From Armillaria gallica (taxonomy: Eukaryota; Basidiomycota; Agaricomycetes; Agaricales; Physalacriaceae), in contig JBANDB010000002.1 of NCBI GenBank assembly GCA_037576215.1, forward strand, positions 4,774,001 to 4,838,000: 64,000 nt of DNA. The letters are read 5' to 3'. Position numbers and translations under genes: made by a program. Position 1 is the first letter of the stretch; the number at the start of each line of letters is the position of its first letter. Under the pieces are notes generated by a model. It saw nothing but the letters and a program-made list of their open reading frames with translations, searched no databases and was not told the DNA's origin. Shown in pieces: positions 10,901 through 22,298 of the stretch.

Positions 10901-11632
10901 GGACCGGAAGGGTTTCCTAGCGAGAGCGGATGGCATAACGCTCGTCCTGTCGACGAAGATATTGCTCACGAGCGCCGCTCTTATGATTCTGACGGATATC
11001 CGTCTTCATCCAACAGACGCAGCCGTTACACTTCCCCTCAAGATTATCCCAATGCTCTCAACTCCCGCTCATATGATAAACGTTATGATCACTACTCTCC
11101 CTCTCCTTCGCCTGTTTCCCGAGGCAGGCCCATGTCTCCGATTGCTCGTTCTCCTTCGCCGACCCTTGGCATGAAGCGGCGACGGCTTGAAGAACCTGCC
11201 TTTATTCGCAACTGCCGTCAGCGTCAAGAAGACAGCGACTCTTATAGCCGTGAACCGATGCCAAGAGCGAGAGGCATACCTACACGACCGCAGACACCCC
11301 CTGCTACTTGGAACAGGGACATTTCTCCACCTCCGACATTAGTATCACGACTCGACATAAACTATGCTAGAAGAAATATTGCCGCGGATTCCGACTACTC
11401 TGCGGCTCCTGCTCATCCATACACACGTTCCTACAAGGCCAGCCATCGACCTGACAGTCCGCCCCCCCGGATTGGCAGCAGCAAGAACCATCTACTTGGA
11501 CGGCTTAGCAATGTATCAGGAAAACCTCCTCCTTCTCAACCATTGCGCAGTCGTAAGGGTAGAGGTGGTGGAAATTCCAAGCCCCGTTTAGCTGCTCGTA
11601 TAGGTGATGCCGGTATCAATGACTCTTATTAA
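7935..11632 (+). CDS. Large coiled-coil / disordered protein of unknown function
   Basis: The ATG at 7935 (MENLTLPAPAFTEFKFKDIG) opens a Pro/Ser-rich frame that stays coding-like to about 8400. The main frame (open from 8345) carries the rest, about 1070 codons to TAA at 11632. Joining the two needs either an intron or a one-base shift around 8345-8440. Layout: a helical region with repeated ALDAAQRAH / VAERAHSLAE heptads (8500-8850), a long Glu/Lys/Arg/Ala-rich coiled coil (about 9040-9500, LRKDEEERLKRV, EKERREAEEAL), then 650 residues of Ser/Pro/Thr-rich disorder with RS/SR dipeptides and several PSPSP-type sites, ending in an RKGRGGGNSKPRLAARI basic tail. Short L-x-R-L/I motifs recur near the end (SRLDI, GRLSN, AARIGD). 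The basic, RS-rich tail suggests a nuclear or RNA-related role, but I recognise no family. Confidence 0.75.
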
Positions 11633-12643
11633 TCGACGGTGAAGTGAGTTTGAGTCGAAATCCAGCAATTCGGACATGTTTAACTGATTCAGACAAGTAG
11701 ATGTGTATAAGTATAATTCTCTTTCATTTGCGCTTTTGCTGCGGATTCTGACTTGTGAAGAACAACGTATGTTTGCACTTTTTCGATGGAGCGCGCTGTC
11801 TTTGGGTATTGTTAACCAGATGTCATTGTATCATGGAATATATATTTCCGACATGCGACTGTCCTTGAATGGAGAGCGGGAACGGCCCAAAATGCAAATC
11901 AAGCTCCCTCACGGCAATCTCCATCAATCGAGTTTAGGGACCTCGATCGTCGCAAAAGATTAAGATGATGCGCAGGAAAAAAGGCTTGAATTCTGCCAAG
12001 GTAAAGGATGCTCACGAAAAGTGAGAGTCGGTAGGGTCGGTCTCTATTCAGTCCCGATAGAAACCAGTGGGATTGGTCCGCGGGCGGCGTTGAGGCGTAT
12101 CGTACGCATCAGAAGTATCCCTCACCAGCAGCTTTTGACTCACCTCCATTTTTCCGATCATCTCAAAGATTGAATATAGACTTCTGGTGGTAACTCGTGT
12201 CTGTTGCAGCGGACAAGACTGGACCGCGTGGCTACTGGCATTGATTGCCGCACGTTCGGACCAAGCCTGGTCTGCGGCCCTTATACAGGAAAAGCCTAAT
12301 GTGGTGACGACACCTGGTACGTGCCTGCAAATCGACTTCAAGTTATATGCCTTCTATCTCAATACACTAATCTTACGTCTTTCCTCCTTGTAGTTGCTCC
12401 CTTTTCTGCTAACAGACACAACCCATTCATCGGGTAGTCGGGGGTCGCTGTCATGAGCTGGTGGCTCGCCTGGGTGGTAGCAAAGTAAACTGTGCTGCGC
12501 AAAATATTAGCGCCGTCGGGTCGATTGTTTGATGTCAATTGGGCTCATGTGCGGAAGACTGCCACCTTGTTTCGGTCCATTATCCTCAGGCTGCGGACCT
12601 ATCGATATCATATTCACACGCTGGCTGCCACCCCCATTCAGGA
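11633..12643. other. Intergenic region with one weak minus-strand frame
   Basis: Mostly no coding signal. A minus-strand frame at 12048-12341 ends in a plausible polar tail (TPQRRPRTNPTGFYRD) and could be the last exon of a very small protein, but no start, splice pattern or family could be established. The rest appears to be 3' flank of the coiled-coil gene and upstream region of the barrel protein. Confidence 0.4.
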
Positions 12644-12651
12644 TATAAAAG
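12644..12651 (+). promoter_or_regulatory. TATA box of the secreted barrel protein
   Basis: tataaaag, about 95 nt upstream of the ATG at 12746, followed by a C/T-rich leader with repeated cctc and ccac blocks up to the start codon. Confidence 0.55.
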
Positions 12652-12745
12652 CATCCTCCTTCTCCCTTCTTTTCTTTCACTCCAGTACCCAGCACCACAC
12701 CCCACCACTCGTTACTCCCCCTCCACATTCCCTCATCATCTAACC

Positions 12746-13549
12746 ATGTTGAACGGTACAGTAATCGTTCTCCTCCTCGCCTTGACATCCTTTGTCACTG
12801 CCACAATCAGCCTTCCCCACGGTGAACGACCTCTGCATCGTCGTCGCGGCTGGGCGCGCCGCACCCTGGAGGAGCGTCAAGCAGGGTCTCATGGTCACGA
12901 AGACCATGCATCACACCCAGCTTCCGGAGGCTTCTCTTCGACCAGTACCACGACCAGTTCACAGTCGTCGTCTACTGGTTCTTCTTCTAGCATCGTTGCG
13001 GCTACGTCGTCGAGCCCAAACACCGGGGAGAGTAAGTTCACCGCCACTTTCCCCTCTCTCTTTTACTCACTCAAAATCTCCCAGTTACCTACTACAGCAG
13101 TAAGTCATTTTTGGTCATTGGTATGGTCATGATATATACACCATGATTTTGCAGCTGGTCTAGGTGCTTGTGGTGTAACGAGCAGCGATACCGACCGCAT
13201 CGTCGCGCTCTCTCAAGAGTTGTATGATCTGTACACGTAAGATTAACTTCCAGGGTTTTGTATTCTGCCTTTCATGTTGTTTTGGCTTTAGCACGAATGG
13301 CAACTCGAACGACAACTCCCTGTGTGGCAAGACCATCCACATTGAATGTACGTTATAACAAAAGTCTCTCTTAATTGTGCACCTACTGACCACATTGCAG
13401 ACGGCTCAAGTTCCACCGACGTGACCGTAGTGGACCGATGCACAGGATGCTCAACCACCGACCTAGATCTATCCCCCACCGCGTTTACCGACTTGGCCAG
13501 TGAAGATGTTGGTCGTCTATACGGCGCCTCATGGTATTTCACGTCTTAA
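12746..13549 (+). CDS. Secreted RlpA/barwin-like double-psi beta-barrel protein (expansin-related)
   Basis: A signal peptide (MLNGTVIVLLLALTSFVTAT) leads to a basic RRRGWARRTLEER stretch that may be a KEX2-type processing site. A Ser/Thr-rich linker follows, then a C-terminal double-psi beta-barrel domain: TYYSTGLGACGV, SQELYDLYT, NSLCGKTIHI, VVDRCTGCSTTDLDLSP and ASWYFTS with TAA at 13549. Four conserved Cys residues and the DRCxGC motif with its Asp are in place, as in fungal barwin-like and RlpA-like proteins that loosen or bind polysaccharide. No cellulose-binding module is attached. One exon (13085-13099) is only 15 nt and encodes the YYS of the barrel's first strand. The protein is about 190 aa. 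It lies convergent to HOB3. Binding to plant or fungal wall glucan is inferred from the family. Confidence 0.86.
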
Positions 13550-13874
13550 ACTATACCCCTCGTTACAGTTTTAAAAGATTAAGGGGAATTATCCGGATTG
13601 ATCTACTGGATAGGTCACCATTGTTTTTTTAGGGCCTGGCGCTGTTGGAATTATCTGACTTGTTATACGCTGTACTGTTGATTGCTGGTTTTAATTGTTA
13701 TTGTTTCTCTTGATGGGAATTTTTCATATGTTGCTGCGGAAAAGTTCCAAGGCTTGGCACAACAGTGTGATTACAGGAAACACCACGTACTGCTTCAGCT
13801 CTACTTATAATAAATATCCCCAGTTTTTGATATTCACAAAGATTACATTGTTACAGCACGTATTCTTCTTTGCT
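13550..13874. other. Convergent intergenic region
   Basis: 3' flanks of the barrel-protein gene (+) and HOB3 (-). A/T-rich with several TTGTTATTG-like stretches consistent with polyadenylation; no gene seen. Confidence 0.5.
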
Positions 13875-15074
13875 CTACGCCCCGCATATTGACAACTCCC
13901 GCATTTCTTGGAGGACACCTTCAACCTGGGCATCCAGTTGACCGGCTGCGTAATCATCTCTGACGCTATCCGCGAAATAGCTAGGGGCGGCTCAGTAAAA
14001 CATAGGCCATTACAGATAAGGAAGACAGACCGTTGGACACCACTCAGCTTCTCATATCCTTCCTCTGCGAATTTGGATTGCATTCGTATCATGGCTTCGA
14101 AACTGGGGTCGAAGTACGGCACACGCAAGTCAAGCAGTTGCGGAAGTTCGGCGATCAACTGGTCATTGAGCATGTCGAAAACTTCCTTTGCTTCGTCGTG
14201 TTCTTGTTGCGCCTATGAATAGATATGAGTAAAGTACAACATACGGCGGGGAAGTTCAACTTTGGGCAATTTTGTAGGGTCTTCACTGGGCTTGTCGACG
14301 AGTTTCCTGAGTCTACTCCGGGCAGCATCGTAATCTAACAACTACACGCCACTGAGCAAGATATTTCTCGAAAACAAGACAAGCATACCTTCTTATTACG
14401 TTTGGCAATATGCTCATTCACAACGGGAAAGTAAGCGCACATTTTCCCCAAGGGTTCTGAAATCGCCGTTCGATACGGAACGTCCTAAACGGTATTAGAC
14501 TTCGGAGGCTGAACCTGGTCTGGATACTTACGAGTTCCCGACCAAAGCTTCCGTCTAGATCCTCGACCGACCGTTTGTAAGCGTGACCAGCCATTGCACC
14601 GTCCGATGTACGGTCAGCCGCTCCGTAGAAAGTCTCCAGCGTTTCCGCTATACGAGCCTGCGCAGCCGTCATCGCTGAATTAGGTATCCGTCAATGTCCC
14701 GTAGATAGCCCGATGCTAGGGTCCTTGCCTCGCATAGCGTCCCAGTAGCCTTTGCTATCTTTCTGAAGTACCTGACATTCTTTCTCAAACCTGTTACACG
14801 TCAATATAGAGTGAGTACGGGTCCAATGAACGACGCACGTCCGGTACTTGGCTTCCTCGTCAGAGAACTCTCTGTCGACGGTCCTTTCTATCTGGCCGGT
14901 CTTTTGGAGGAGCTACGATGATGTGATTGCGTCGCATGAGGGGTAGTCTCATCAAAAGGCAATACGCCTACCGTCGTGCCAGCTCGATTTACTGATTTCT
15001 TGAATCTAAGCAAGGGCGATTAGTGAATGTTCAGGCGAAAGGGAGAAAATCGTGTCGTACCCTGACCAGCTCAT
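13875..15074 (-). CDS. HOB3: BAR-domain membrane-bending protein (Hob3 / Rvs161 / amphiphysin family)
   Basis: Senses and shapes curved membrane and links it to actin during endocytosis and cytokinesis. The ATG at 15074 gives MSWSG, and successive exons read FKKSVNRAGTT, LLQKTGQIERTVDREF, KYRTFEKECQVLQKDSKGYW, MTAAQARIAETLETFYGAAD, SVEDLDGSFGREL, RNKKLLDYDAARSRLRKLVD, EVFDMLNDQLIAELPQL, LRVPYFDPSFEAM and a short end (LSICGA, TAG at 13875). This is the full N-BAR fold with no SH3 domain, matching S. pombe Hob3 and yeast Rvs161 rather than Rvs167. Length (about 265 aa) is normal. All introns are 50-60 nt with good GT-AG ends, and no disruption is seen. Confidence 0.95.
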
Positions 15075-15365
15075 GGTGAAAGGGTATTAGGAATATTGGC
15101 TTGGTAGGTATAAGGACTGAGGTAAGCCCAAGGTGATGGCACCAGTACAAAGCGATGTCGCTTAGTCATCACTTCGGCGAATCGCCGCTTTCGGTCCTCG
15201 GATTTTCCGTTACTTCGATATCATAAATTTTATTAAAAACGAAGCTGTGTCTATTGTCGTTCGTACATGACTACTATGTATACTATTAGATCACCGTCAG
15301 CGAAGTGCATTAATAGATAGTATGACAAAGGTACTTGCTGTGTGTGTTACACTTGACTTGCACTA

Positions 15366-16612
15366 CTAGAGTAAGAAATCCTCGGTAGACAAAGCCTCAT
15401 CAAAATCCTGGTCTTCCTTAAAGGATTCGCTTGAATCCTTAATAGTTGGAGGGACGATCGTGAACGGATCAGAATCGTCATCAGTCTGCAAAAGGTCGAA
15501 GAACGCCTCCGGTATATTCGCCACAAAACCGTCTAAATCATCACCAGCCTCTTTTGTGTTTCCCTCGCATACAGGCACCTCTACGCCTACCACCATCTTG
15601 AGTCTAGAAGCTGGTGGCCGTAATGGCGGAAGCTTTGGGAGAGGTCTCCTTCCTCCAGGGAACCCTCCCGGGCCGTCAGTTATCCCCTGGTCCCTCCTTC
15701 TAGCTCGCATAGCAATATTCAGATCGCTATACATCTGCCACGTAGGCTTGTATACGTTATAAACCATTCTCTGTACGACACCCTCCACACCCGCGACGCG
15801 CCGAGCGCGTGCATTTATAACGGCGCTCTTACTACGACTTTCCCCAAACTTGGGAGGCTGCGCAACGGTGAGTTGGCGACCCTCTTCCGTCGAGGATAAG
15901 GCGTTGTAATTATCTCGGTAATAGTAAACCAAGAATGAATTACTTTGAGGGAGAGGTACCAATCGTGATTCAACGGCACCGATGAGAGGAAGACGCCTCG
16001 CCTTGACCGCCGCAGGGTTAAAGCAAACCAGTCGATAGAATCTGCTGCGTCCCACAGGTACTGTAGAATGAGGCGAGTATCATAGCGCAAGTCCGGATGC
16101 GTCAGCGTAGGAGTCCCGATCTGGATACGATGGAGCTCAGCGTAGACTGCGCGCATGTGGAAGAGAAGCCCGTAACCATGTATGATTGCGAAGAACCCTG
16201 CGGTGAGTTTGTCGACCTCCAGGCTATCGACGTATGTTTTGAACACCTGGTGAAGGCGATTGAGGTTATAGTCGAGTGTCTTGATGGCGTTCATGAGACT
16301 TTTAAATCCGTGGTAGAATCTGCCCGATGGATGGTTGAGATCGTGTGGGGTGAGGTTCTGGCCTGGCTTCCCAAAGTCGAGTATGGTAGGAAGCCAGACG
16401 TTGCGGAAACAATGATCAATGGTCTCGATATCGGCGAAGGCGATGACTGTGAAAAAGTTGGAATTCTCGCCTTTAACCACAGTGGTTAGACCCTTAATGG
16501 TGATGACGGAGGTCGCATTGCCAGCTTTAAGGTCCTGCGTGGAGTGGACGATTCTGATGATTAGGAAGATCTATCTGATCACGGAAATGACGGCGGCAAG
16601 ATTCCGATTCAT
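15366..16612 (-). CDS. Uncharacterised protein (two overlapping frames joined by a likely intron)
   Basis: No family recognised. A likely start at 16612 gives MNRNLAAVIS, then a 51 nt intron (gtgatcag...cacgcag, with ctaat branch point) leads to DLKAGNATSVITIKGLTTVV and a long helical region (HCFRNVWLPTILDFGKPG, NRLHQVFKTYVDSLEV, FHMRAVYAELHRIQ). The frame to 15815 overlaps a second frame that ends at 15366. An 86 nt or 65 nt intron ending ctcaaag (near 15940-16025) would join them correctly. The second part is basic (RSKSAVINARARRVAGVEG, RARRRDQG), then Pro/Gly-rich and finally acidic (DDDSDPF, SESFKEDQDFDEALSTED). A nuclear or cytosolic role is possible; there is no signal peptide or membrane segment. 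It could also be a decaying gene, because the 3 kb upstream looks degraded. Confidence 0.52.
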
Positions 16613-17930
16613 GATAGAGGACGAGTTGTAGCTCTAATTGGTGGAAGGCGAAGTTGTCCAAGAGGTGGTAGAACATGATTCATTTATATCAGCGAAGATG
16701 ATTCCAAATCACTGTTACAAAAATGTTATCCAAGAACCATTGCCGACGAAAGGGTTTCAAAAAGGTCAGCTGGTGGCCAAGTCGTAGCTGAATTGGACCA
16801 GGTGCACGATGGACAGCATGAATGATAGTGCTAGTGCTTCTTCCTTAATACCGGCCTAGGAAGCACTGGGACCCTACCTTTTGCGGACGTATGCACGAAC
16901 GGATAGGAAGATGAAACAAGGCGAGTCCGGGTCTTGTGGTGAAGTTCCCAACCCAAACCGACCTGGCTTCTCTCCCTCCTCCCAGCCACTTGCGGCTTTG
17001 GTCTGGTGAGTCCAGGGCTTTTTGGGATTGAAGCATTCCCGTTGTCCAGAAGATTGGCCCGTCGAGATTCAGCGCGTTGTCTTGCTGCTTTTGAATGGCA
17101 TAAATAACACTTTTTGGTATGATTGAAGTTCGCTTTCGGGGAAATGAGGAAAGCGCGCGGCTATATGGGCAATGTGTGTGTTCTTGCATGGCTGTATCAC
17201 TATGCAATGAGCTTTCAAGGAAAGAAAACCGGATTTCCCCCCATACCTTCATTGAGGTACTCAATATCTTGATTCTGTAAATATCTCAGGTCTATTCCGA
17301 GCGACCGCCGACAAGGAACATGTTTTCGTGTCAAGTCCGTATTGGTGACGTGGTGATTTGCCTCTTGCAAGGGTGGGTGGCCATGATTGGGTACAGACGA
17401 ACTAGTCTCGTAAAGCTGACTCGACAATCCGTTTGAACTTGGCAAGTCGTTCGGATGTAGAGTCACCTACCAGTGGATTCTGATCGGGGTACGATCGGTA
17501 GTTGAAAACGGTGATGGCCGGCATCCGGCATCGTTGGCGGTGCATCCCACAGCGGCTCCGATCACCAACGACGTCGCGTCGTCCCCCCTTACTCTACGTC
17601 CTCGCGGTCCTCTCAGAGACATACATCTATACTTTATGACTATATTACAGACGCTACAGCCCCAGATGACGCGTCGATACGTAGCTTATCGCCCGTAGTT
17701 GACCATGAACCTGGAGAACATCAGCACCCACCTAGTGAGACCAAAGTCACTCGAATACGTCTCGCCATGACGAAATGAACGTGGAATACGGGCCAACTTC
17801 TAGCCTCGACTACGGTGCTGAAACAAAGAGCTGCAGAGCCTGAAAGTCGTTAGTAGAGAGACCATGGCAGGAGCATGAGGTAGGCAGGTGGGGGTATCGG
17901 TGCCGTCATCTACGAGGTCTGAATCCGCCT
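16613..17930. other. Gene-poor, probably degraded sequence
   Basis: Two minus-strand frames (16845-17264 and 17215-17466) look faintly protein-like but lack ATG starts and recognisable motifs, and they cannot be joined to the gene below with confidence. The remainder has stops in all frames every 30-60 codons. This is either an old gene remnant or ordinary intergenic DNA. Confidence 0.4.
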
Positions 17931-17939
17931 AGTCTGCAG

Positions 17940-18260
17940 CTAATTCTGCAGCCGCGTCGGGCTCCGCCACTCAGAGCTTTTCGGTTGCCTATCCCGCTGC
18001 TTCATCTTCGGCGCTGACTGTCACGATCACATTCTTGTCGGCTGCAGCCTAGTCTAAGTCTTCATCTACGTCCGGAATGACGGATGCCGAATTTGTTATG
18101 ACAATACGTTTTTCTTCGGGTTTCTGAACTGGCCATGTCCTAACAAATCATTTTATGAACTAGAACGCTTGTGTAGCCAGGCGCTAAGCACCGCAGAAAG
18201 ACGACGTGCCCAGATAGCTCGGCAATTGGCTATAACATCGTCAGCCGTGAGAAGTCGAAC
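17940..18260 (+). pseudogene. Relic of an AA9 lytic polysaccharide monooxygenase C-terminus
   Basis: A Ser/Ala/Thr-rich stretch (17940-18075) is followed by sequence that aligns by eye to the 3' end of the intact AA9 gene 3.4 kb downstream: tctacgtccgg..gatgcc (about 18066-18090) matches tctacctccgg..gatgct there. The block starting aacgcttgtgtagcc (about 18164) matches aacacctgtgttgcc, and gctataacatcgtcagccgtgag (in part) matches the YNMVSR-coding end. Frames are broken by stop codons and indels, so no protein can be made. The catalytic N-terminal region was not found. The best reading is a duplicated AA9 gene that has decayed. Confidence 0.6.
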
Positions 18261-19658
18261 TGAACGGTAGCTGTTTTTCCGTATGCTTGTCTTGTTCTCG
18301 TTGGTCTGACACAGATTTAAAAGGGAGCTTGTGCACACACTTCATGGCTAGATGACATGGACGATAACACCCGTCGTTTTATCCACAACCAGACGTCCAG
18401 GGAGGACAAGGAATTGATTATGGCGAAACCGTCACTGGCCGAGTCCAGATACGAAGGGTCACATCACTAAGTACGCGCATTTCTCGAAGACAGCCTCGCC
18501 AGGTCCATGCTTCTCCTTTGGCCCCTAGAAACGGACAACTCCTTTCAGCATTTACTGGAGGCCGTAAAAAATTAACCGTCGCCGGCCTTTCCTACTCGAT
18601 CTTGGGCATCTTTACGGATTCGTCCTTTTAGCTGTTCTCCGATCAAGGCATGGTCTTGCGACCCTTCGATATCCCGAGGTCGTCAGGTTTCTAAAAGCGC
18701 GTGTAGTTTGTTCCTTTGATGTTGAGCCACAACCTGAGGAACCCTCTTTCCCGCAAGCTCTGCATTCTTCTGCATTGCCTATGGACAGGACATTCAAAGG
18801 ATACTCATTTGCGGCAGCCTAAGTCCTTCACAAGAAATTTCGGATAGTGATCTCTCAATTAATTCATAATGCTCGTTCCGTTGGACTGGTTACCGCCTCG
18901 CTATGTTCTATTTCACCAAAGATGCTTTGGCCCTGGGATTCGATAAACGCAGCTCATTTGCCCTGACATAAGAACTTTTGCTGGAACTTTGGACTCACCG
19001 GATAGTGCCCGTCTCTTCTGAACTCGGAATTCATTGACATTATGGCCGCTGAACAGTGGCACTTGGTTAGCTGTTGTCGGATACACTGCAGCCGTTTTCT
19101 CCAGTGCGGTCTTATCTGCCTCCTGCACATCAACCCGATTCCCAAAGCGAAGTAAGTATAAAAGGTCCTTAACTAGCGGCCTACGGTTCCTTAATGATCA
19201 GGATGCATAATTCGTCACGATCGCCCGTATAGCTGGCAACCTTTTGTGATGATCTGGCCCTTTCCCCGAGCTCTAGTGACGGCCGCGACTGCGCGCTGCT
19301 ACAACTCTCGGTACGTTTCTATCTTCTCATATTCTTGCTTTGACCCCTGAAGAGCCAACCATTTTCTAGCAAGATAGTCAAGTAAGTACTCGACGCTCGT
19401 GCTTAGCAGCTTTGGACCAGTCGGTGAATCATCGGTGACCTTGATCTTGTCGCACGTGGAGTCCCGCAAGTTTCTAGGCACCCAGGGACGACTGTTCATA
19501 AATGCCTCTCAGCAACATCGCAAAAATGCCGCCGGTCGTCAAAGGAATGATGCACTGTTGTCAGTACCAAGCCGTTTTCCCTTCGGGCCAAGCCCAATCT
19601 ACCTTCCATTGTGGAATGGTGCATATCAGCGAAATGTAGCCGGCTGAGGACTTTTGCA
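18261..19658. other. Degraded sequence upstream of the AA9 gene
   Basis: No intact gene. Fragments of open frame on both strands (for example 18612-18797 and 18913-19128, minus) are interrupted and unrelated to any family I know. The region probably contains remnants of one or more genes plus the promoter of the AA9 gene. Confidence 0.4.
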
Positions 19659-19667
19659 ATATAAAAG
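19659..19667 (+). promoter_or_regulatory. TATA box of the AA9 gene
   Basis: atataaaag about 140 nt upstream of the ATG at 19808. The spacing implies a leader of roughly 100 nt or a short leader intron. Confidence 0.5.
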
Positions 19668-19807
19668 AGCCAATGGCTGAGATAGGTAGACCAAAATTCC
19701 TCCCTTCTTTTTCCGTACACGCCTGACAGGCATCCTCACCGTCTTTTACCCCTTCACGTTCACTATATCCAGGCTTAGAACTGGTTTCCAGTCGTAGAAC
19801 ATTGCCA

Positions 19808-21698
19808 ATGAAATCTTCTACTGTTTCTCTTATCCTCGCCAGCGCGACCTTCTTCGGAGTCGCCAATGCTCACAGTCGAGTTTGGAGTGACTGGGTTGAC
19901 GGCGTTGATCAGGGTGAATCTTTGATTTAGTCATTTGATTGACAACTACATGCTCATCGCTCCACCATGAAGGCGCGGGTGCTGGTGTTTATATTCGTCA
20001 GCCCCCAAGCAACAGCCCCGTCAAGGATCTAACTTCGTAAGAGTTTGGGTTCCTGTCATGGTTTCTCTGTTAAGGTTAACCTGTGAATGTAGTGACGATG
20101 TCTTCTGTAATGTCGATGGCACTACTGCAGCATCCGGCACCATCTCTGTTGCAGCTGGTGGTACTCTTACTTCGGGTAAGCATTATTCGTTTTTGGAGAG
20201 AACGACAATTTTACTTCCATTACAGAGTGGTACCACGATACTCGGTACTTTGCTAATACTAGTTTCAAATCATTGTATACTAACAGTATCACACAGCGGC
20301 GACGATATCATCGCTTCCAGTCACGTTGGCCCCATCGTGGCTTACATTGCGCCTGCTGTAAGTTTCTTGCCAGGTGCGATTGGGTAATTGACGGTCTCAA
20401 CCTCATGGATAGGATGCTACCCCCGGGGAGGATGCTTGGGTTAAGATATACGAGGAAGGTTACGATGGTAGCGAATGGGCTGTAACCAAACTCATCGCCA
20501 ACGAAGGTACGGTTACCATGGTTCGACAATCCCCAGTATTAATTGATACTTGTTCAGGCAAGGTCGACATTACCATTCCTTCAACCCTCGCCGCCGGTGA
20601 TTATCTGTATCGTATCGAGATTCTCGCCTTGCACGAGTCGGATACTCTGTACACCACCAACTCTGCGCGTGGTATTCAGCTCTGTAGGTGTTGCTTGCAG
20701 TCGATGTATCATTCTTGACCTCATTTAACTAGACCCTTCGTGCCACCAGCTCACCGTCACTGGATCTGGCAGTACGAGCCTCCCGAGTGGTGTTCCTTTC
20801 CCCGGGTATGTGCTTTTCTTTTCGAATCTTTTGCAATTTTTCACTGGCGCTTCAGTACATACACCGACGATGAGCCTGGGTGCGTTCATAACTCGCGTGT
20901 TTGATTTTATGCCATCGACTAAACATTCCCTGTAGCATTTTATTCAATGTGTACAGCGAAGACGCTTCCACCTACGTTATTCCAGGTCAGTCTCCGCAAC
21001 CATATGCCGTTGAATGTTACATATTCAGGTAGTATAGGACCCGATGTTTGGGACGGAACCTCTTCTTATGATACTTCTGGATATACCGATGGTTCCTCTG
21101 CCTCTTCAGCGGCTGTCACATCCACCGGTAAGTCTTCTTAAATGTGATAACTTTCACATTCTAAATAAACCTACGCAGCGTCGTCCACCACTGCTGCTGC
21201 TACTTCTTCGGCGGCTGTTGTCGCCTCTTCCAGTTCGGTAGCAGCTGTCTCCAGCGCAACCAGTGCAACCCTCATTGCGACATCTGCCTCTGCCTCTGCC
21301 ACCTCCGCCATCGCCTCCAGTAGCATCATAGTGTCATCATCCGTTTCTTCTGCTGTTTCTTCCTCTGCTGCTGTCTCCGCCACCGCAAGATCCACCACTG
21401 CCGTAGCTACCACTGCAACCGCAACCACAGCAGCTGCGACAGCTACCTCTACCTCCGGTGTTGTCGATGCTAACGTCTGCTACAACAGTGGGTTCATTTC
21501 ACATGCCTCTAATACATCCGTTATCCATTAACTGGTTGAATTTCAGACTGGAACACCTGTGTTGCCAAAAATCGCCCAAGCACCGACACCACTGCGTGCG
21601 ACGCCGAGAAGACTTCGTGCTTGTCCAACGCAGAGATCAACTACAATATGGTTTCCCGCGCCAAGCGTGATGGCAAGTTCGGGAGACTACTCATCTAA
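19808..21698 (+). CDS. AA9 lytic polysaccharide monooxygenase (formerly GH61) with Ser/Ala-rich linker and Cys-rich C-terminal module
   Basis: A secreted copper enzyme that oxidatively cleaves cellulose or hemicellulose. The signal peptide MKSSTVSLILASATFFGVANA is followed directly by HSRVWS, so His1 of the copper brace becomes the mature N-terminus. Further motifs are VYIRQPPSNSPVKDL, CNVDGTTAASGTI, EWYHDTR|GDDIIASSHVGP with the second copper His, YLYRIEILALHES, and GIQL|YPSCHQLTVTG with the axial-site Tyr. After GPDVWDG there is a linker of about 95 residues of almost only Ala, Ser, Thr and Val (21177-21465). A short C-terminal piece with four Cys follows (DANVCYN, DWNTCVAKNRP, ACDAEKTSCLSN), ending DGKFGRLLI and TAA at 21698. 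There is no CBM1. About ten introns of usual size interrupt the gene. The copper ligands and disulfide Cys are all present. A decayed copy of its 3' end lies at 17940-18260. Confidence 0.92.
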
Positions 21699-22298
21699 GC
21701 GATATGCTTCTTTTGCTTTGTTGTATCTAAGCCATCGGGATGACGAAGGACTGTACTTAGGAAATTCTTGCACAATAGTTCTTGTGGTTACCCGCTTGTT
21801 CATGACTAGATGTCGTGGACGGGCAGTTCTACCTTTCCAACCACGGCATCGGACTCTTGATGATGACGATGGTTGTGGTTGTTTCACCTTACGCGCTTTG
21901 ACAGCCATTTTGTTCTCATTGCTTAGAACTACAAATGGAATATATTGCCTGCTGCCCTGCCAGCCAAATGTGATCGGTTTTAAGTCCAACCTCAGTTCCC
22001 GGCGAGACGTAATACTGCAACTTAGTTCCATGAATGAACTAGTTAGGCCTCATTCAAGGGCATGTACCTACTCCAATTGGTATAGCAGATCTACCACAAA
22101 TACTTTAAATTCTAACCGATATGCAGTGGTAGCCTCAATAGGATCTTGACAAGTCCTAAGCTCGTTCATTGAAAATCCGTAATGTTACTTGACATTATTA
22201 CTAGGCCATAATTATATCCAAAGATCCGATGAAAGGTTGATGAAATAAATATAAGACAACATAAGGGAATGCGAATGCGAAAGTGGGTAATAATGTTC
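21699..22298. other. Convergent intergenic region
   Basis: 3' flanks of the AA9 gene (+) and SEY1 (-). Frames on either strand lack conserved content; A/T-rich around 22085-22270. Confidence 0.5.

Noticed and set aside
12048..12341. 97-codon minus-strand frame with a polar C-terminus
   Set aside because: Lacks an ATG in good context and any known motif; could be a small exon but is not supported.
21171..21428. 85-codon minus-strand frame rich in Ala, Glu, Val
   Set aside because: It is the complement of the Ser/Ala/Thr-coding linker of the AA9 gene; such linkers always give long open antisense frames.
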